Notes: generated by a model from the letters alone, not told the origin. 64,000 bases of DNA from Capitulum mitella (GCA_030062745.1 CP099849.1:11878144-11942143), one strand, 5' to 3'; positions 12,491 through 25,719 are shown, counted from the stretch's first letter. Translations and numbers: made by a program.

Positions 12491-13687
12491 AATGTTGGTC
12501 TTTGAGAACTGATATCATTTCTTCCGAGATATCGAATGGGCGACGTGAAAAGACAGCGTTGCAGACGAAACACTGAACGGATTTCCTCGAATGCGCCCTG
12601 TAAAGGCTTCCGTTCCACGCTTCGAAACACTTCATCGCTCATCCTGCCCATCTTGACCTGCTGAACTTCAGAAGCATCTCATTATAGACCACTCATTCGT
12701 CACCTTTATCGGATGCAGACTTCAAAGGAACATCTCTAAGTTTTATGCGGATTTCCACCTTGTTGGAATTCTTAGCAAGTAAGACGCCCTGTTGTGTATC
12801 GTGACAATGAAACCTCCTACAGCGCTCTCGTCAAACCTGAAAGGCAATTTTTTAATTCTTGTTCTGCGCAACCGCTTTTTTCGTTGTTGCGTATTGCGAT
12901 ACGAACAGACGTCCATGTAACAGATGTACGGATGTACAGATCCAAGCAAATGTGAGATGTCCATCGCCAGGAGTTGTGGAATCATGAGCATATAGAATCG
13001 TCATGACGGGGCCGAATCGGGCCGTCCATTTTTATATTTCTGCTTGTTGGAGTACAGACTCACCCAGCCTCGCTCATAGCAATCACCGGTCGTCATATAT
13101 GAATATACAATAATGGGACTTTCGTCGAATGAACACTTTGCGTGACCTGTTTCCCGTATCACGTTCCTGTATCACGTTAGTGCGGACTTCCTGTCTCGGA
13201 AACCAAGCGACGTCCGACCCTAACGGTTTACGAACATCCATATTCCATGTTATGCCGACCACTCAGAGGCATAACGACACGCCTTCAGCACTCATTTTTG
13301 CAACAGATAACTAAAATCGCATAAAAATCCAAAATCGTCTACTGCATTCTGAAGTCATCAGACGGTATGACACGCTGCGTAAACGTATGACACGCTTTAT
13401 GACACGCTCTTGTAACGTACCATGGTTCGAGCCTGCTCGTGCGATTAAGAAATACATGACAATGGAACACTGTTGAATGAGAAACTCGGGAAATCCTCAT
13501 GAAATCGCTGTGAAACTCGGACTCGATAAACGTACAAAAACTTGGCAAATACGTATTTCTATCAGGGGTCACTGTCACTGGGACTTCGAAAATAGAGCAA
13601 CAGGTCAGGCATTTTTCTGGGGTTGCACTCGTTTCCCGAAGCAATGTCTTATTTTGTTTGTTACTTCTCTGAACACCGTACATGACA

Positions 13688-15365
13688 CAAGATGGCCCCT
13701 AAGATGAAAAGAAGTGCCCTTGGAAACTCTATTCAAAAGTCTCTGGGACCACAAGGGGCCCAACACGGCAAAGGGTTCATGTGACCGCTAAAATTGCCAG
13801 ACAGGCGTCTGAGACGGAAAGAATGAAAGAGGGTGCCTAGCACGGCATAAGGAGACCCTGGCCAGCCAGAGGGGTCCCCTGAACGGGGATTCGCCAGTGA
13901 CCTTATCAACCTCGAGAGGAGCCACAAATAGGCTACACTGGCCCTTTTAAAACCTTGAGGGGTTTTTGATGCTGTCAGAGGCCCCCGGGAAGGTCAGGTG
14001 GTTTCTGAGACGGCAAGATGGGCCTGTGCAAAGCAGAAGACCCTTGAGACCGCCAAAAAGGTCGCTGGGTCCCTGCGAGGCAAAGACGATAAGAGGGCCT
14101 CCGAAACGCTATTTGGATTTTGTGGGGGCGCTGGACGACCAGAGGGTCCCCAAGTGTAATAAGCGGGCTCCTGGCACAGACAGGGTCTCCCTGAGACTGC
14201 CAGTGAGGCCCCTGAAGCGCCAACAAAACGGCTAGAGTTGTTACAGCTAGAGGGGCCCTAAAAGACTACCAGATATGTCTCATGTAACAGAGGAAGACCC
14301 CTGATACAGCCATGGAGATCACCGGAGACGTTCAGAGGGTCTATGACACTACACAGGGGCCTGAAATCGCCAAAAAGTCTTTTGTAACTGCCAGAGAGTC
14401 CCTGAGATGGCAAAAATGTTTCCCAGAGACGACAAGAGAGGTACCCAGGACCACAGAGGATCCACTGACACTGCTAGAGAGGGACCTTTGAGACTGCTAA
14501 CTAGAAGTCTCTAGCAATAGTGGCCCAGACACCAGACTGACCAGACCAGACCAGACTGAGACGACCAGGCGGGCCCCTGAAACTATTAGGCCTTGAGACG
14601 TCCAGACTGCTCCTGAAACGGGCAAAGGACCTGGACCTCTGGAGGACTGCCAGAGGTGCCTCTGTCACAGCAGACAGAGATTTAATAGAAGTTTTTTAGT
14701 GCCTGAGAGGTTCCTTAGAGGTTAAAATGTCCCAGGTGCGACAGGAAGGAATCCGAGATGTCTTAAGCGTTCCTGAAGCTGCCAGATGGGTCCCTGAGAT
14801 TGTCCGAGGTGCCTCTGGAACTGCCAAAGGAGCGCCTGAGACCTCCCGCGTGAAACTGTAAAAGGAACCTGGTACCACTAGAGGCTCCTGGCACGACAGC
14901 CGGCCCGAGACCACCAAAAGCCCCCCTGTAACTGAAAGAGGGAACCTAAACTGAGCTGACAAAAAATCCCCAGAGGCTACGGGATGGGGGGGACAGACGG
15001 GCTCCTGGGCCAGATACAGGCACATTTCAAATAGAGGGAGGGACGGAAACGCCCAAAAATCTCGCCGTTTTTGTCATATTTCGGCCATTGTTCTGGCCAA
15101 CTTTGTTCGGGAACAAAACGCAGAATTTTCCCAAATAAGGTGACGCATTTGATTTTTTTTAGTTTTTTATATGGTAAAAAAGCAAAATTACGTCATTTTC
15201 ATTTTTGAAGGGCAAAAAACGGGGGCCCCACCCTGACTTTTCACCTCCACTCCCCGCCCCACCTTGGCGACATCCTGGATCCGCCCTTGGCGAGGGCCCC
15301 CATTGGTTAGGAGGGCTTTCTTGATCCAATTTGGACCCCCGGGTGTAATCCTGGCTACGCCCCTG
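13688..15365 (-). mobile_element. hAT-like element, inverted partial copy
   Basis: About 1.68 kb, the reverse-complement homologue of 38961 to about 40640. Its right edge is a clear terminus (reverse complement CAGGGGCGTAGCCAGG, ending 15365); the left end is lost near 13688. The interior is a degenerate ~30-bp repetition of a motif like GGCCCCTGAGACNGCCAGAGG. No transposase frame is present. The class follows from the complete copy at 38961-41612. Confidence 0.6.
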
Positions 15366-15901
15366 AAGAGAACAAGATGCAACATTGCTTTTCTCTGATT
15401 ACATGCTTTCCATGCCGAAAAAAGGAATATATAAAGATGAATCTGAAGAACTATGTTTCAGGATTTTGCACGATGCGAGAAAAGCATGGTCATTCAATGG
15501 GTAAACAACGTTTATATTGTCTACAATTGAAAGCCGCCCTGTTTTCTAGTCCATAATCTTGAGATATGATGTTGTTAAAGAGCTGGACTGTTGAACAGTT
15601 GCGTTTTTCCTATCCGTTTCACTCCTAGTTTCCTGTATGTCTTGAAACGTATCTTTTGTTTTCCGTCTTTATAATGCCTGAGGAAAACTGGAAGTCATGT
15701 TGTGGACAGATCTCAGGCAAATGCATGCATTTCATGCCTCAGGGGTGGGATCGCGTGTAATGTCAGAAATCCATCACGAATAATCCTGAAAGCTAGCATT
15801 TGGCCAATGTTCATGCATATAAAATATGAATGCAAATCGCCTCCGGCAACACCAGCAATTTGGGCGCGGCATGGGCAAGCCGTTCCTGACATGCCTTCTC
15901 C
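15366..15901. other. Gene-free interval
   Basis: Between the inverted hAT-like copy and R1 copy 2; no recognisable gene or RNA. Confidence 0.4.
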
Positions 15902-15905
15902 TTAA

Positions 15906-17150
15906 CCCGCCCCCGACTGGGGAGCGATTGTCCGCCCCCGCCCCGAGTTGTTTTTTTCGAGACTGCGAGAGAAGGAACTAACGCATCGCCACAAAACTTT
16001 GTGCACCTTTTGCTTGATCAGTTTTACACCTGAAATCAAATTTTTGGCCTCAGGTCAAGTCAGGTGTCTGACCTAGGTCAGGTCGAGTAAACCGAAGTCC
16101 GAAAGTTTAGCGCCATATAACTTTTTCGCAAAACATAATATCACAATAAATTTTTGCAGGTTTCAAGATTTTGATAAATGCAACAAATCCGCTTCCAAGA
16201 TTTTTCGGGAATATCGATGTCATTGACCTAAGTTCAAGGTCGATTTCAACACATGCTGTCGTTTTTTTCTCGAAAACTGACGGATTTTTGTGGCAATTTG
16301 AGGGTGGTGAGATTCAGACATCCAGTTTCCGTCAATGTTTCAAGGTTTCAATGAACTCCGATCACTGACCTGAGGTCAGATGACGAACAACTGTTATGAG
16401 GCAAAATGCGCTGTCATCAAAGTCGACGATGAATGATTCAGATCGGGTAGAAAATGGCAGGGATGGCTCGTACAGTGGTGAATAATACCAGGAAGTTCAA
16501 AAAGTTTCAGAAAATCACAAATTTGGAAATAAACTGGCGCTGGCAACTAAAGCTCCACCACTTGTGTAGACTGATAACCACTGAATTTTTCAACATTTAA
16601 GCTCAAGAACAAGAAACCATCACAAGAACCACCAGGATCAAGGGACAACACTTGTCTTTTTTATAATTCATAATTATTTTTCATATTTTGCGAAAATAAA
16701 GGGCGTTAAAATTAGTTTCTGTTAACTTCTTACTGCGTTCGTCTATGGCGCCCACTGTGCAGCGGTACGAAAAACGTGGCGTCTTTAACTCGACGTTTCC
16801 GCGTATATATTAAACAAATCGGAGGAACTAGACATATATCATCATATGCGGACTTTTACCTGTCCGCTGGTGCCTTTGTCTAGACTTTATAAGTCATAAC
16901 CCTTGACATCCAGGCCGCTTCTCGGTTCCATGCTGTCGGCTGTGGGAAAACATATATAGGGCGTAAATGGCTTACATATTATCCAGAACTAAAAAATGAG
17001 ACCAGTTTTGAGCTCTACTCGTCACGAACTTTTAAATGATGTGCTTATTGTTATCATGTGACCAACCGTTCGTGAGTTAGATGGGGCGGTCAACCGTCCC
17101 CCCCCCCTCCTGTCGGGCGTGCATGGCGCCAACCGACAGTTGACCGCGGG
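15906..17150 (+). mobile_element. TTAA-flanked element R1, copy 2
   Basis: A 1245-bp segment between TTAA at 15902-15905 and TTAA at 17151-17154, starting CCCGCCCCCGACTGGGG and ending ACCGCGGG. It is homologous in the same orientation to 28365-29575. It lacks a transposase. It carries TGACCTAGGTCA at 16069-16080 and TGACCTGAGGTCA at 16366-16378. Confidence 0.65.
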
Positions 17151-17154
17151 TTAA

Positions 17155-18942
17155 AAAATGGGATTCAGGCAGTTTAATTCAAATTGCACTGAAAATCAAC
17201 ATCTGATATACATAAAAACAATGTATATGGAAAACGCCAGCCAGTGGCCAACGATGGCAACAATGAGCAGAAAACACTGAAACCGGCCATGACGTTTCCA
17301 CAACTGCTGAAACCAATGCGACGACAGTACGTCGTCTCCCGTGCAGTTCAGCCGGCGATCCCACCCCATCGCATGGTAAAAGCCCGGATCTAGGATTTCA
17401 ACGGAAACAAGCGAATTCCCATCGACAGCACCTTCGATCGTGGTATGGCCGGCGCCTTCGTCTGAAAAAAAAATAAAATGGATGCTCCCAATACGCGCCT
17501 GAAAATGCATGCAACTTTGTGGTCTAGCCGGACATAGAGGCTTAAACATGAGCCAGTACATGATGTAGATTGTTCGCATGAGCCACGAAGGTCCGGAGAA
17601 CAGTCTAAAGGGCCATTGCAATTCTGGCGACTATGTCCTCTGAGGCAGCCATACTTGTCTGACAATCTGTTACGCAAAGCACCTGTAATGTATGTGGAGG
17701 ACGCCCGGGTGATCACTTGTGCATAGCGGGTTCCGGCGTCTGCGAAATTTCAGACAAGCATTAGGCCTCACATAGACCAGGTCAGCGGAGACAAGCTTTG
17801 CATGAACGCTGCTCCAGCGTTGCAGCAAAGCTTGCGTCGTCTCAAACGCTCACATTCACATGTGATTTCTCATGCGACAGTCCGCGAACGGCGCATCTCA
17901 GCCACCTTTCGGAGGCATGCAGTAATTCCAATACGCCACCTTGTCAACTTTGGCTACTTTTCGACCGCGTTCAGTAACTTCAATACGCCACTTCTTCAAC
18001 CTCAGCCATTTTTCGAACACGTCCAAGAGTTTCAATGCAATGCACCCGACCGAACGCGGCCGCGCTTGACTGTCGTCCAGTCCTGGTATCCTGCCGCTCC
18101 GCGTCTGAACACCGCACCTGAAGAAGTCAGCCTGCAGACATCTTTACGTCCATAGCCGGCCTGGCCACGACGAGCTGGCGGCGACCGAATGAGGAGCAGG
18201 CGGCGCCGGCACGGGGAATCCCGCCAGAACCATATTGGGTCTGGACTTCCTTCGGGAACGCCGAGCCGTGGCATGATGGCGGTGTCAATATGGAAACCCG
18301 CCAGCAGTCATCTCCCATGAATGCTGCGGCCCAGGCTGTTGCAATCCCGGGATTTGCTGGGTTCATAACCTCATATGGTCTTTTAGGACCCTGTCGTAAG
18401 CCAAGTAACGGAAAGCCATGTCGTAACGGCAAATCCGAGGCACAGATATGGTGAGATACATTTTCCTCGCGTGGGAACCGATATCTCTAATCATTGTCAA
18501 AGTTTGTCTTTTTGTGAATAAATGCATGACCGTTTAATATTGTTTTGCGAAAAGGTGATGCCTTTCGAAGCGGCAGTTGTTTTTAACTCTAAGATAGAAA
18601 TGCACTGAGGAACTGGCCGTGGCTTTGATCAGTAGAAGTACGGGAACGAGGCATCTCCATACACAACGCCGCAGTATATTTTGTTTACCTTGACGCTCGG
18701 ACTAGCTTCGATGAACGCACGCACCACATGGCGCCGGGCCAGGCGAAGCTCTACCCGCAGCTGCCACCCTAAACAGCTCGAACGGGCCAGGGCCCTCTCG
18801 ATCGTCCAGCGGCGCCCCATCAGGGTCTCAGCTGGAGACGGCGCTGTTCAGTGCCGGCTCCACAGATCAGAGCCGGCTGCAGCTGTGCGGTCGCCAGCCG
18901 GCCGCGGCCGCCGCCCGTCTCCGGTCGGCAGCCGGGTCTCCG
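17155..18942. other. Gene-free interval
   Basis: No convincing coding sequence. A near-duplicate pair of short segments sits at about 17920-18010 (each with an AATACGCCAC core). Bases 18700-18940 are GC-rich and lead into the minisatellite. Confidence 0.4.
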
Positions 18943-19258
18943 CGACCGTCCGTCAGAGTCTGGTGACAGACTGGCGCCGCTAAAGCCGCGACCATCCGTC
19001 AGTCTGGTGACAGACTAGCGCCGCTCCGAGCCGCGACCGTCCGTCAGAGTCTGGTGACAGACTGGCGCCGCTAAAGCCGCGACCATCCGTCAGTCTGGTG
19101 ACAGACTAGCGCCGCTCCGAGCCGTGACCGTCCGTCAGTCTGGTGACAAACTGGCGCCGCTCCGAGCCGTGACCGTCCGTCAGTCTGATGACAGACTAGC
19201 GCCGTTCCGAGCCGCGACCGTCCGTCAGAGTTTGGTGGCAGACTGGCACCGTTCCGAG
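18943..19258. repeat. 45-46-bp minisatellite, seven units
   Basis: Units start at 18943, 18989, 19034, 19080, 19125, 19170 and 19215. Each contains GACCGTCCGTCAG or GACCATCCGTCAG followed by the imperfect hairpin AGTCTGGTGACAGACT. The first two units form a 91-bp dimer repeated by the next two, so there is higher-order structure. GC-rich; no coding role inferred. Confidence 0.92.
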
Positions 19259-21628
19259 GAAGCTCCTCTAAATTTGCCAGTTAAAAAGGCAACAGGACTT
19301 CCGTACCGTAGCCGCGGGAGAAATGGCTCTCACGGAGAAGCGGCTGCGTGAGTGGTTGCTGTGGATCCATCTGATTTCGTGTTCCGAGAGAGAATTCGTG
19401 AATTAAACCAACACAACGCAAAGCAATAGTACGAAAATAGAAGTGAAGCCTTCAGCACACTCAACCTTTCGCAAAGATATGACTGGCGTTGTAGTCGGGT
19501 TAATTGATTTTCCGTAGACACTCGCCTTCTCTACAGCCAAAACACCGTTAGCAATTATAATTATTTGCCGGGATATATTTCGCAGCTGCAGCTTCAGATG
19601 TGAGACACACCTTAATGGTGATGGATATATGTCGTATATACCTTTGACTTTTTGAGACGATTTGATGCTATTGTCAGTTTAATAGTGGCGACGCATCATG
19701 GTGTGTGATATGACGTTACCCGCTGCGGTGAAGTGGGTAAGACTTCTTGTGGTCCTGGCGACAAAACTACGTCTAAGACCTTGTGGGTGAGACGTCTTTT
19801 GGTCCTTGCGACAAAACTACGCAATCTTTACAATTTTTACATGTTTAGAGAGGAAGTAAAATATTGTTTTAAGCTGTGGGTGGCGTCCCATTGAGGAGTA
19901 CGAAGATATTTCCTGACCGTACGTGTTTTTTTTATGATTCAGCTAGTGTTAGAAAATACTACTGTCGAAATTCTTTTGCCAGAACGTGGGAACAATGTTT
20001 GCCGCCACCAGGAATTCTTTTATCAATATCTTAGGCGTTTTTTTTCTTTTGTTCATGGTGTGTAAGCCTCATCGCATTTGTACGTTTTATGCTGTATTAT
20101 CGATTTTTTACTGAGCACTGTGGTGAAAACGACTTCATGAAAAGGAAATAAGAGGCTCTGTGCAGCGTCTTAATCCACGCTATCGCGCATCCTACAGGCA
20201 TGTGGATAGTTACGTAGCTTTAGTCTTGGATATCTTGGATACTTTTGTTTTGCTTTTTGCTTTTCTCGGCACCTACTGAAGTACGTTACCCTGAGTTAAT
20301 TCTTACATGCAAGCTATGTGATGATTCCCAAAATGTTTTTAATTTTGACAGCTTCTGTAAGCATATTTTGCCAAATATCAGTGGTACGTAATATTTGAAA
20401 GTTAAATGAAGAAAAAACAAGTTTAATAACAACAAATCATGTAATGAGCTACTGTTATCATTTTTGTTAACGACCAGAAGGGTACGTTGCTATCTAGGGC
20501 CAATGGCTATAAGTAAGACCGAATGCCGAGCGAGTCTTCCTTCAGCTAAGGGAGAAAAGGATCAAACTAAGCCGTCGGCCCAGCCATAGCACTTTCCAAA
20601 GACTTAAAACTTCTCAACCACTAGACGACAAATCATGGAATCTTGCTTAGATTGTAGCGTAATTCTGCACATTTTATTTATTATTAGTATTTTTAGTACA
20701 ATATATTTACTTTCAAACCTTGCTTTCCAAATGATTGTCATGGAAGCAATGTTATCGCTCTCAGACCTATTGCCCACGTTTTCTTTTTTAAGTCGGTAAA
20801 GACAGCGAACGATATCATGGGTGAGCGTGACGTTTAAACTTGCAATTTTTTAGATGACAAATGCTAAAATCGTGGATAACAATCAATGTCTTGTAGATAA
20901 TGCGAAAGCCCAAAGGGAAATCAATGCATGAACGCAGTAGGTCTCGTTCGCCATGCGCCCACAGGGCGTTTTATTGCAAATATTGCACATTCCTCTAATT
21001 TGATTTAGCCATTTTATCTTTGATACATTGATTTAATCTAGCTCTCTGCACATTACATTTGTTTTTGACAGCCCAAAATGATGTGTTAGAAGCCTGCATC
21101 TTCGGTGTTTCTTTACGCATTTCGTAAGAGAGCAAAAGAAAAATGAAAACCCCGCCCGAGATGTGGTCGATAAGCGTGAGTCACCTTTTACTAGTATCGC
21201 GCGTCTGGTGTCTCCGGAAGTCAGGGGTTCTCCATAATTTACGTACCGTATTTTTGCGGCACCTTTTTGACATACCTTTTCCCTTGTAACGATTTGTGGC
21301 GGTCAGCCAAACCCATCCCCAAAATTATATCACGCCCAGCCAACACCCTTCCCCCTTCCTCACGAAACCCCACGAAACACCAGTGCATCACTTATTTTAG
21401 TCTACCAACGTCGAAAAGCAAAAGTATGGGTTACCAGATTTGCTAGAAGCCGCCCTTTTTTGTTCTCTTTGGCTTCAGTCTCATTTCTTGTTGGACGTGA
21501 CAGTGTTATCTAACACTCTTCCAAAGCATCATCATCCCCACTGTAACGCTTCGTCACTCACTGGCCGGCTCCCTGCCTCCTGTACCTACCCTTCTCAGCG
21601 ATACATACTTCATGAACCGGACCCTTAA
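19259..21628. other. Gene-free AT-rich interval
   Basis: About 2.4 kb of AT-rich DNA with no long frame and no RNA gene seen. A short duplicated phrase (CTTGTGGTCCT...GACAAAACTACG) occurs at about 19742 and 19794. Confidence 0.5.
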
Positions 21629-22828
21629 CCCTATTCCCGGCAGGGGGTGCTGAATCCGCCCCCTTGGGTTTTTTGCTTGCCAATTCCAGGGTTTTTGACG
21701 CAGCTTCGCGGAACTTGGTGACTTTTCCTAGCCATTCTTTCTACGTACTGTGACAAAATTCCAAAATACTGTTTCGCTCAGGGGCGGAGCCAGGCAACGT
21801 TTTTGGGAGGTACCTCAGGCCAATTTTGGCCCTGTTGAGGACAAAAGGAAAATGACTGCCAAAAATAGCGTTTTTAAGATAGAACTTAAAACTTTTAATG
21901 GATGTATAGCTAAATAGTTGGGCAACGTGCAAACACAGTTTTGTTCATCTGAAGTTACTTTACAAGGTCAGGTGAAGGTCACAAGTCGAATTTTGGTTTT
22001 ATGGTAATAACTTCGGCAGTATTTTTTGAAATGTCAAACCCAGAATATATATGACGTAGAAGAGTGCCCTCTACTAATGAGTCAAGTTTCAGCTTTATAC
22101 CAGGCCCGTCACGGAGCTATATCCTAAAATGTCGGTGCGTGTGCCCTATATCACAATAGCCATAAAATGGAATTTTTGAAATAATGAATTCATATGATTG
22201 AAAGCGCTTACAGACAACATTCAATGCACACGAGATCATTCCAAGTGACTCCAATGTCAGTGAAGGTCATTTAAGGTTAAAGGTCACAAGCTGATCTGAA
22301 GAACATGTGACCATGACGGTTCTCCCTTTTTCATGTCCCTGGCACCGCCTGTGCTAACATTATGCAAAGACTGTAGTACGATTTGTACTTGTTTAGCCTG
22401 ACAACTAGCAAAAGCCAAAGAAGTGCTTTTACCTTTTTTCTTCATTCAGTTCTCGGAAAACTAATCCTGCTATTTTTAAAACCCTGTGAACGCCTATGGA
22501 ATTTCTCATAATTTCAAATGTGTGTATCAATGGTAAAAGTCCTACACATAATTTCTCGATTCATCTCAATTTCATTGAAATTGGTCCATAAACAACAGAG
22601 TTACAAAAAGTCCAAAAGCACCGCCCATTTCGATATTTTTGCCCCCTGTATCCACCCCTTTCAAAATTTTGAGTTTCTTTTCTGAAAAATGTAGTTCACA
22701 TCATGGCAAATCGATTGCCGTTTGTTGCGATAAAATCGGATGTGTAGTTCTCAAAATCTCAGGGGTCGCCGAATCCGCCCGCACCCTGCCGGGAATCGGC
22801 CATGCCGTCTAGCCCTCCGGGAATAGCG
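21629..22828 (+). mobile_element. TTAA-flanked element R2, copy 1
   Basis: A 1200-bp element between TTAA at 21625-21628 and 22829-22832. Termini are inverted repeats: CCCTATTCCCGG at the left and CCGGGAATAGCG at the right. TTAA plus CCC ends suggest a non-autonomous piggyBac-like element; no transposase frame exists. It is homologous to 23384-24602 and, inverted, to 59813-61021. An array of AGGTCA-like half-sites lies at 22254-22286. Confidence 0.75.
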
Positions 22829-22832
22829 TTAA

Positions 22833-23383
22833 GCGTGCGGCCGAGAGAGGTCACGTGCTGTCCTTCAGCTGCAAGTTCTGCTTTTTATTCAACGACATAG
22901 AGGTAATATCCTAAGCAGATGGCGTCTTACCCCCACAGATATCATACCTTTGGCAAGGGTATGACACCTTTTTGTAATGTCGCGCCAAAACACGATATTC
23001 ATCTGCTTAAAGTGAGGACTGCGAACCAGCAAACTGACTATACTAATAAAAATGAATCGGCTTTCATGCGAAAGTCACATGAAACTTGAGAAGGACGGGT
23101 TATAGTACAACAATGACCAATGCTTTTTGGTGCGTTTTACCACACGTTATCCTGTAGGGTTATGGACTATACCAAATTAAACACGTCAGTGTGGTGTGGT
23201 ATGTAACAGGACAGTACAGTGATGGCGTTGTTTAACTGTCATCTAGTTATGCACAGACCACGAAGAGGTCTCAAAAAAGAATCTCATCCGTAATTTGCTT
23301 CATGATTTAGCTACGCGAACAGATGACATGGCAACAATGAGCACAATCTAACATGATATAAGTCATCGGATAAACAGTGATAG
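22833..23383. other. Gene-free spacer between R2 copies
   Basis: About 550 bp without a recognisable gene. Confidence 0.4.
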
Positions 23384-24602
23384 CCCTATTCCCGGCAGGG
23401 GGGGGGGGGCTGAATCCGCTCCCCTCGGGTTTTTTGGTTGCCAATTCCAGGATTTTTAACGCAGCTGCACGAAACTTGGTGAATTTGCCTAGGCATTTTT
23501 TCTACGTGCCGTGACAAAATTTCAAAATTCTATTTTGCTCAGGGGCAGAGCCAGGCAACATTTTTGGGAGGCACCTCAGACCATTTTTGGCTATGTTCAG
23601 GGTAAAAGGAAAATGTCTGCCTAAAACAGAGCTTTTAAGATAGAACTTAAAACTTTATATGGATGTATAGCTAAATAGTTGGGCAATGTGCAGATGTAAA
23701 TTCGTTCATCTGAGATCACTTTACAAGGCCAGGTCAAGGTCAAAAGTCAAAATTTGTTTTTTCGCAATAATTTCGGCGCCGTTTTTTCAAATGCCAAACC
23801 CAGAACATATATGACGTAGAACGGTGCCTTCTACTTGTGTACCAAGTTTCAGCTTGATATCAGGTCGGGTCACGGAGCTATGACCTAAAATGTCAGTGTG
23901 CATACCTTACATCGCAATAGTCATAAAATGAATTTTTTGAAATAGAGTGAATTCAAATGGTTGAAAACGTTTACAGATAATATTAAATGCACACGAGATC
24001 ATTCCAAGTGACTCCAAGGTCACTGGAGGTCATTTAAGGTCAAAGGTCACAAGTTGATCTGAAGAACGTGTGACCATGACAGTTTCCCCTTTTTCATGTC
24101 CCTGGCACCGCCTACCTAACATTACGCTAACATTATACAAACCTTGTGATGCGATTCGTACTTCTTTAGCATAACATGACTAGCAGAAACCAAAGAAGTG
24201 TTTTTGCCTCTTTTGTTCATTCAGTTGTTAGAAAACTAATCTTCCTATTTTTGAAACCCTGTGAACGCCCATGTTTTCTCTTAAAATTTCAAATTTGTGT
24301 ACCCATGGTAAAAGCCCTATCCATAATCTCTCGATTCATGCCAGTTTCATCGAAATCGGTCCATAAACAACGGAGTTATAAGAAGTCCAAAAATACCCCT
24401 GATTTTGACATTTTTGCCCCCGTGTATCCACACATTTGAAAATTTTGAAAATTTATTTTTATAAAAATGTAGTTCACTTCATGGCAAATCGATTGCCGTT
24501 TGCTGCGATGAAACTGGATGTGTAGTTCTCGAGATCTCAGGGGGTGGCCGAATCCCCCCCTGCCGGGAATCGACCATACCGTCTAGCCCTCTGGGAATAG
24601 GG
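23384..24602 (+). mobile_element. TTAA-flanked element R2, copy 2
   Basis: A 1219-bp copy starting CCCTATTCCCGG; the left flank is ATAG, apparently a decayed TTAA. It ends CTGGGAATAGGG with intact TTAA at 24603-24606. It carries four perfect AGGTCA half-sites at 24017, 24027, 24037 and 24044. No transposase. Confidence 0.75.
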
Positions 24603-24606
24603 TTAA

Positions 24607-25656
24607 AGAAAATACGACCAGAATGAACATAACGTAGCTTTTCGAAATAGAATCAACAACTTGCTGTTTCAGGCTGGAACGAATACCTTGCTGTTCACCT
24701 GCGCTTATATCCCTACAGATCTTTCGATAGAAATTGAAAGTCTTTTAGAGTGTTTTTTCCTGTTGTCTACCTGAGAGAGCGATATCTATTTATGTTGATC
24801 TATGAAATACAAATTATTTCATTTAACTGCCTCTAAGCCTTACCTACATAATATCACTTCAGTGAAATCGGAAAAACACATCGACCTTTGCACATATCTC
24901 ATGAATAAAAAACATTTCAATGATAATCCGGGCTCATTTTTACAAAATGAGCCAGACCCGTCATTAACCAGATCGCAATGTGGGTAATTCTCGTATGTAG
25001 TTCACGGAACACATAGGGTGGGGAAATCTTCCTCACGCAGTCATCGTAATTCCGATGGAAGACCCTTGTACCTGAGATTTTTGCCATGGGAACCAGGTTT
25101 CAGTGATTTAAGATGTGACCATGGTTCTAAAATTTGCAGCCAGTCGATAGAATGCCCTTGTGCATGACTGACAGCTTTCTCATGTGATATGATGTGTTCG
25201 CTCACCGTGAAGAATTACGCTGGCCCGGCTCCACTTTTCGTGATTAAAAAGGCTATCCCTGTGAATACAACGAAGAGCCCATGAAGCGGTTAAGCAACCA
25301 GAAGTGGTCATTTGCATTACTGAACAATGCGGCTGGCGCGAGTGAATTAAAGGTGTGCAGCATTTTCTAAGTATGACAATTTCATGCAGTCAATTCATTT
25401 TCAATGCAGTCAATTTTAATTTCACCGGAGAAATAAGTCGGCAACACACTATTTACGTTGCAACACCATCATAACAACGTCGGTCGCAGCCGGGTGTCCT
25501 GCCAGACGTGGGCGCTGCTGTCTGGCCAGTCGCGGCAGCGTACTCGCCCGCCCCGCCCCGACTGCCCGCTCGCCGACGGAGGAGCGTGCGCCGGCCGGCC
25601 GCCGGCCGCCGACCGTTCGTCGGTTCCGACACTCACGCGGCGACCCCACCGGCACC
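24607..25656. other. Upstream region of Nplp1
   Basis: About 1 kb 5' of the Nplp1 start codon. Composition shifts to GC-rich and CpG-containing at about 25440-25850, a plausible promoter and 5' UTR area. I could not assign a TATA box or initiator with confidence. Confidence 0.4.
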
Positions 25657-25719
25657 ATGGTCACCGCGGGCGCGCTGCTGCTGCTGCTGCTAATGCAACT
25701 GGGCTCACCGCCCCTCACG
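25657..25719 (+). CDS. Nplp1: Nplp1 exon 1, signal peptide
   Basis: Encodes 21 residues beginning MVTAGALLLLLLMQLG, a classical hydrophobic signal core whose leucines come from a CTG run. The start context is CACCATGG, a strong Kozak match. A good donor follows directly (ACG|GTCAGT at 25720), ending in phase 0. It lies in a CpG-rich patch. Assignment to Nplp1 is inferred: it is the only plus-strand signal-peptide start I see upstream, and its phase matches the acceptor at 42246. Confidence 0.65.

Larger units (their letters stand above)
10478..13687. other. Gene-free interval
   Basis: No gene recognised. It contains a small GGGCCCTCCAATnTTGGTTT duplication near 10615-10680, a CT-rich tract (10776-10862), degenerate AATNTTCGA motifs at 11590-11760, a fragment of the ~30-bp TTACAGGCC repeat (11790-11900) and a GA microsatellite. 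Open frames around 11980-12600 lack family resemblance and overlap on both strands. Confidence 0.45.

Noticed and set aside
18943..19258. CRISPR-like array
   Set aside because: Units are contiguous with no unique spacers, and the window is eukaryotic; it is a minisatellite.
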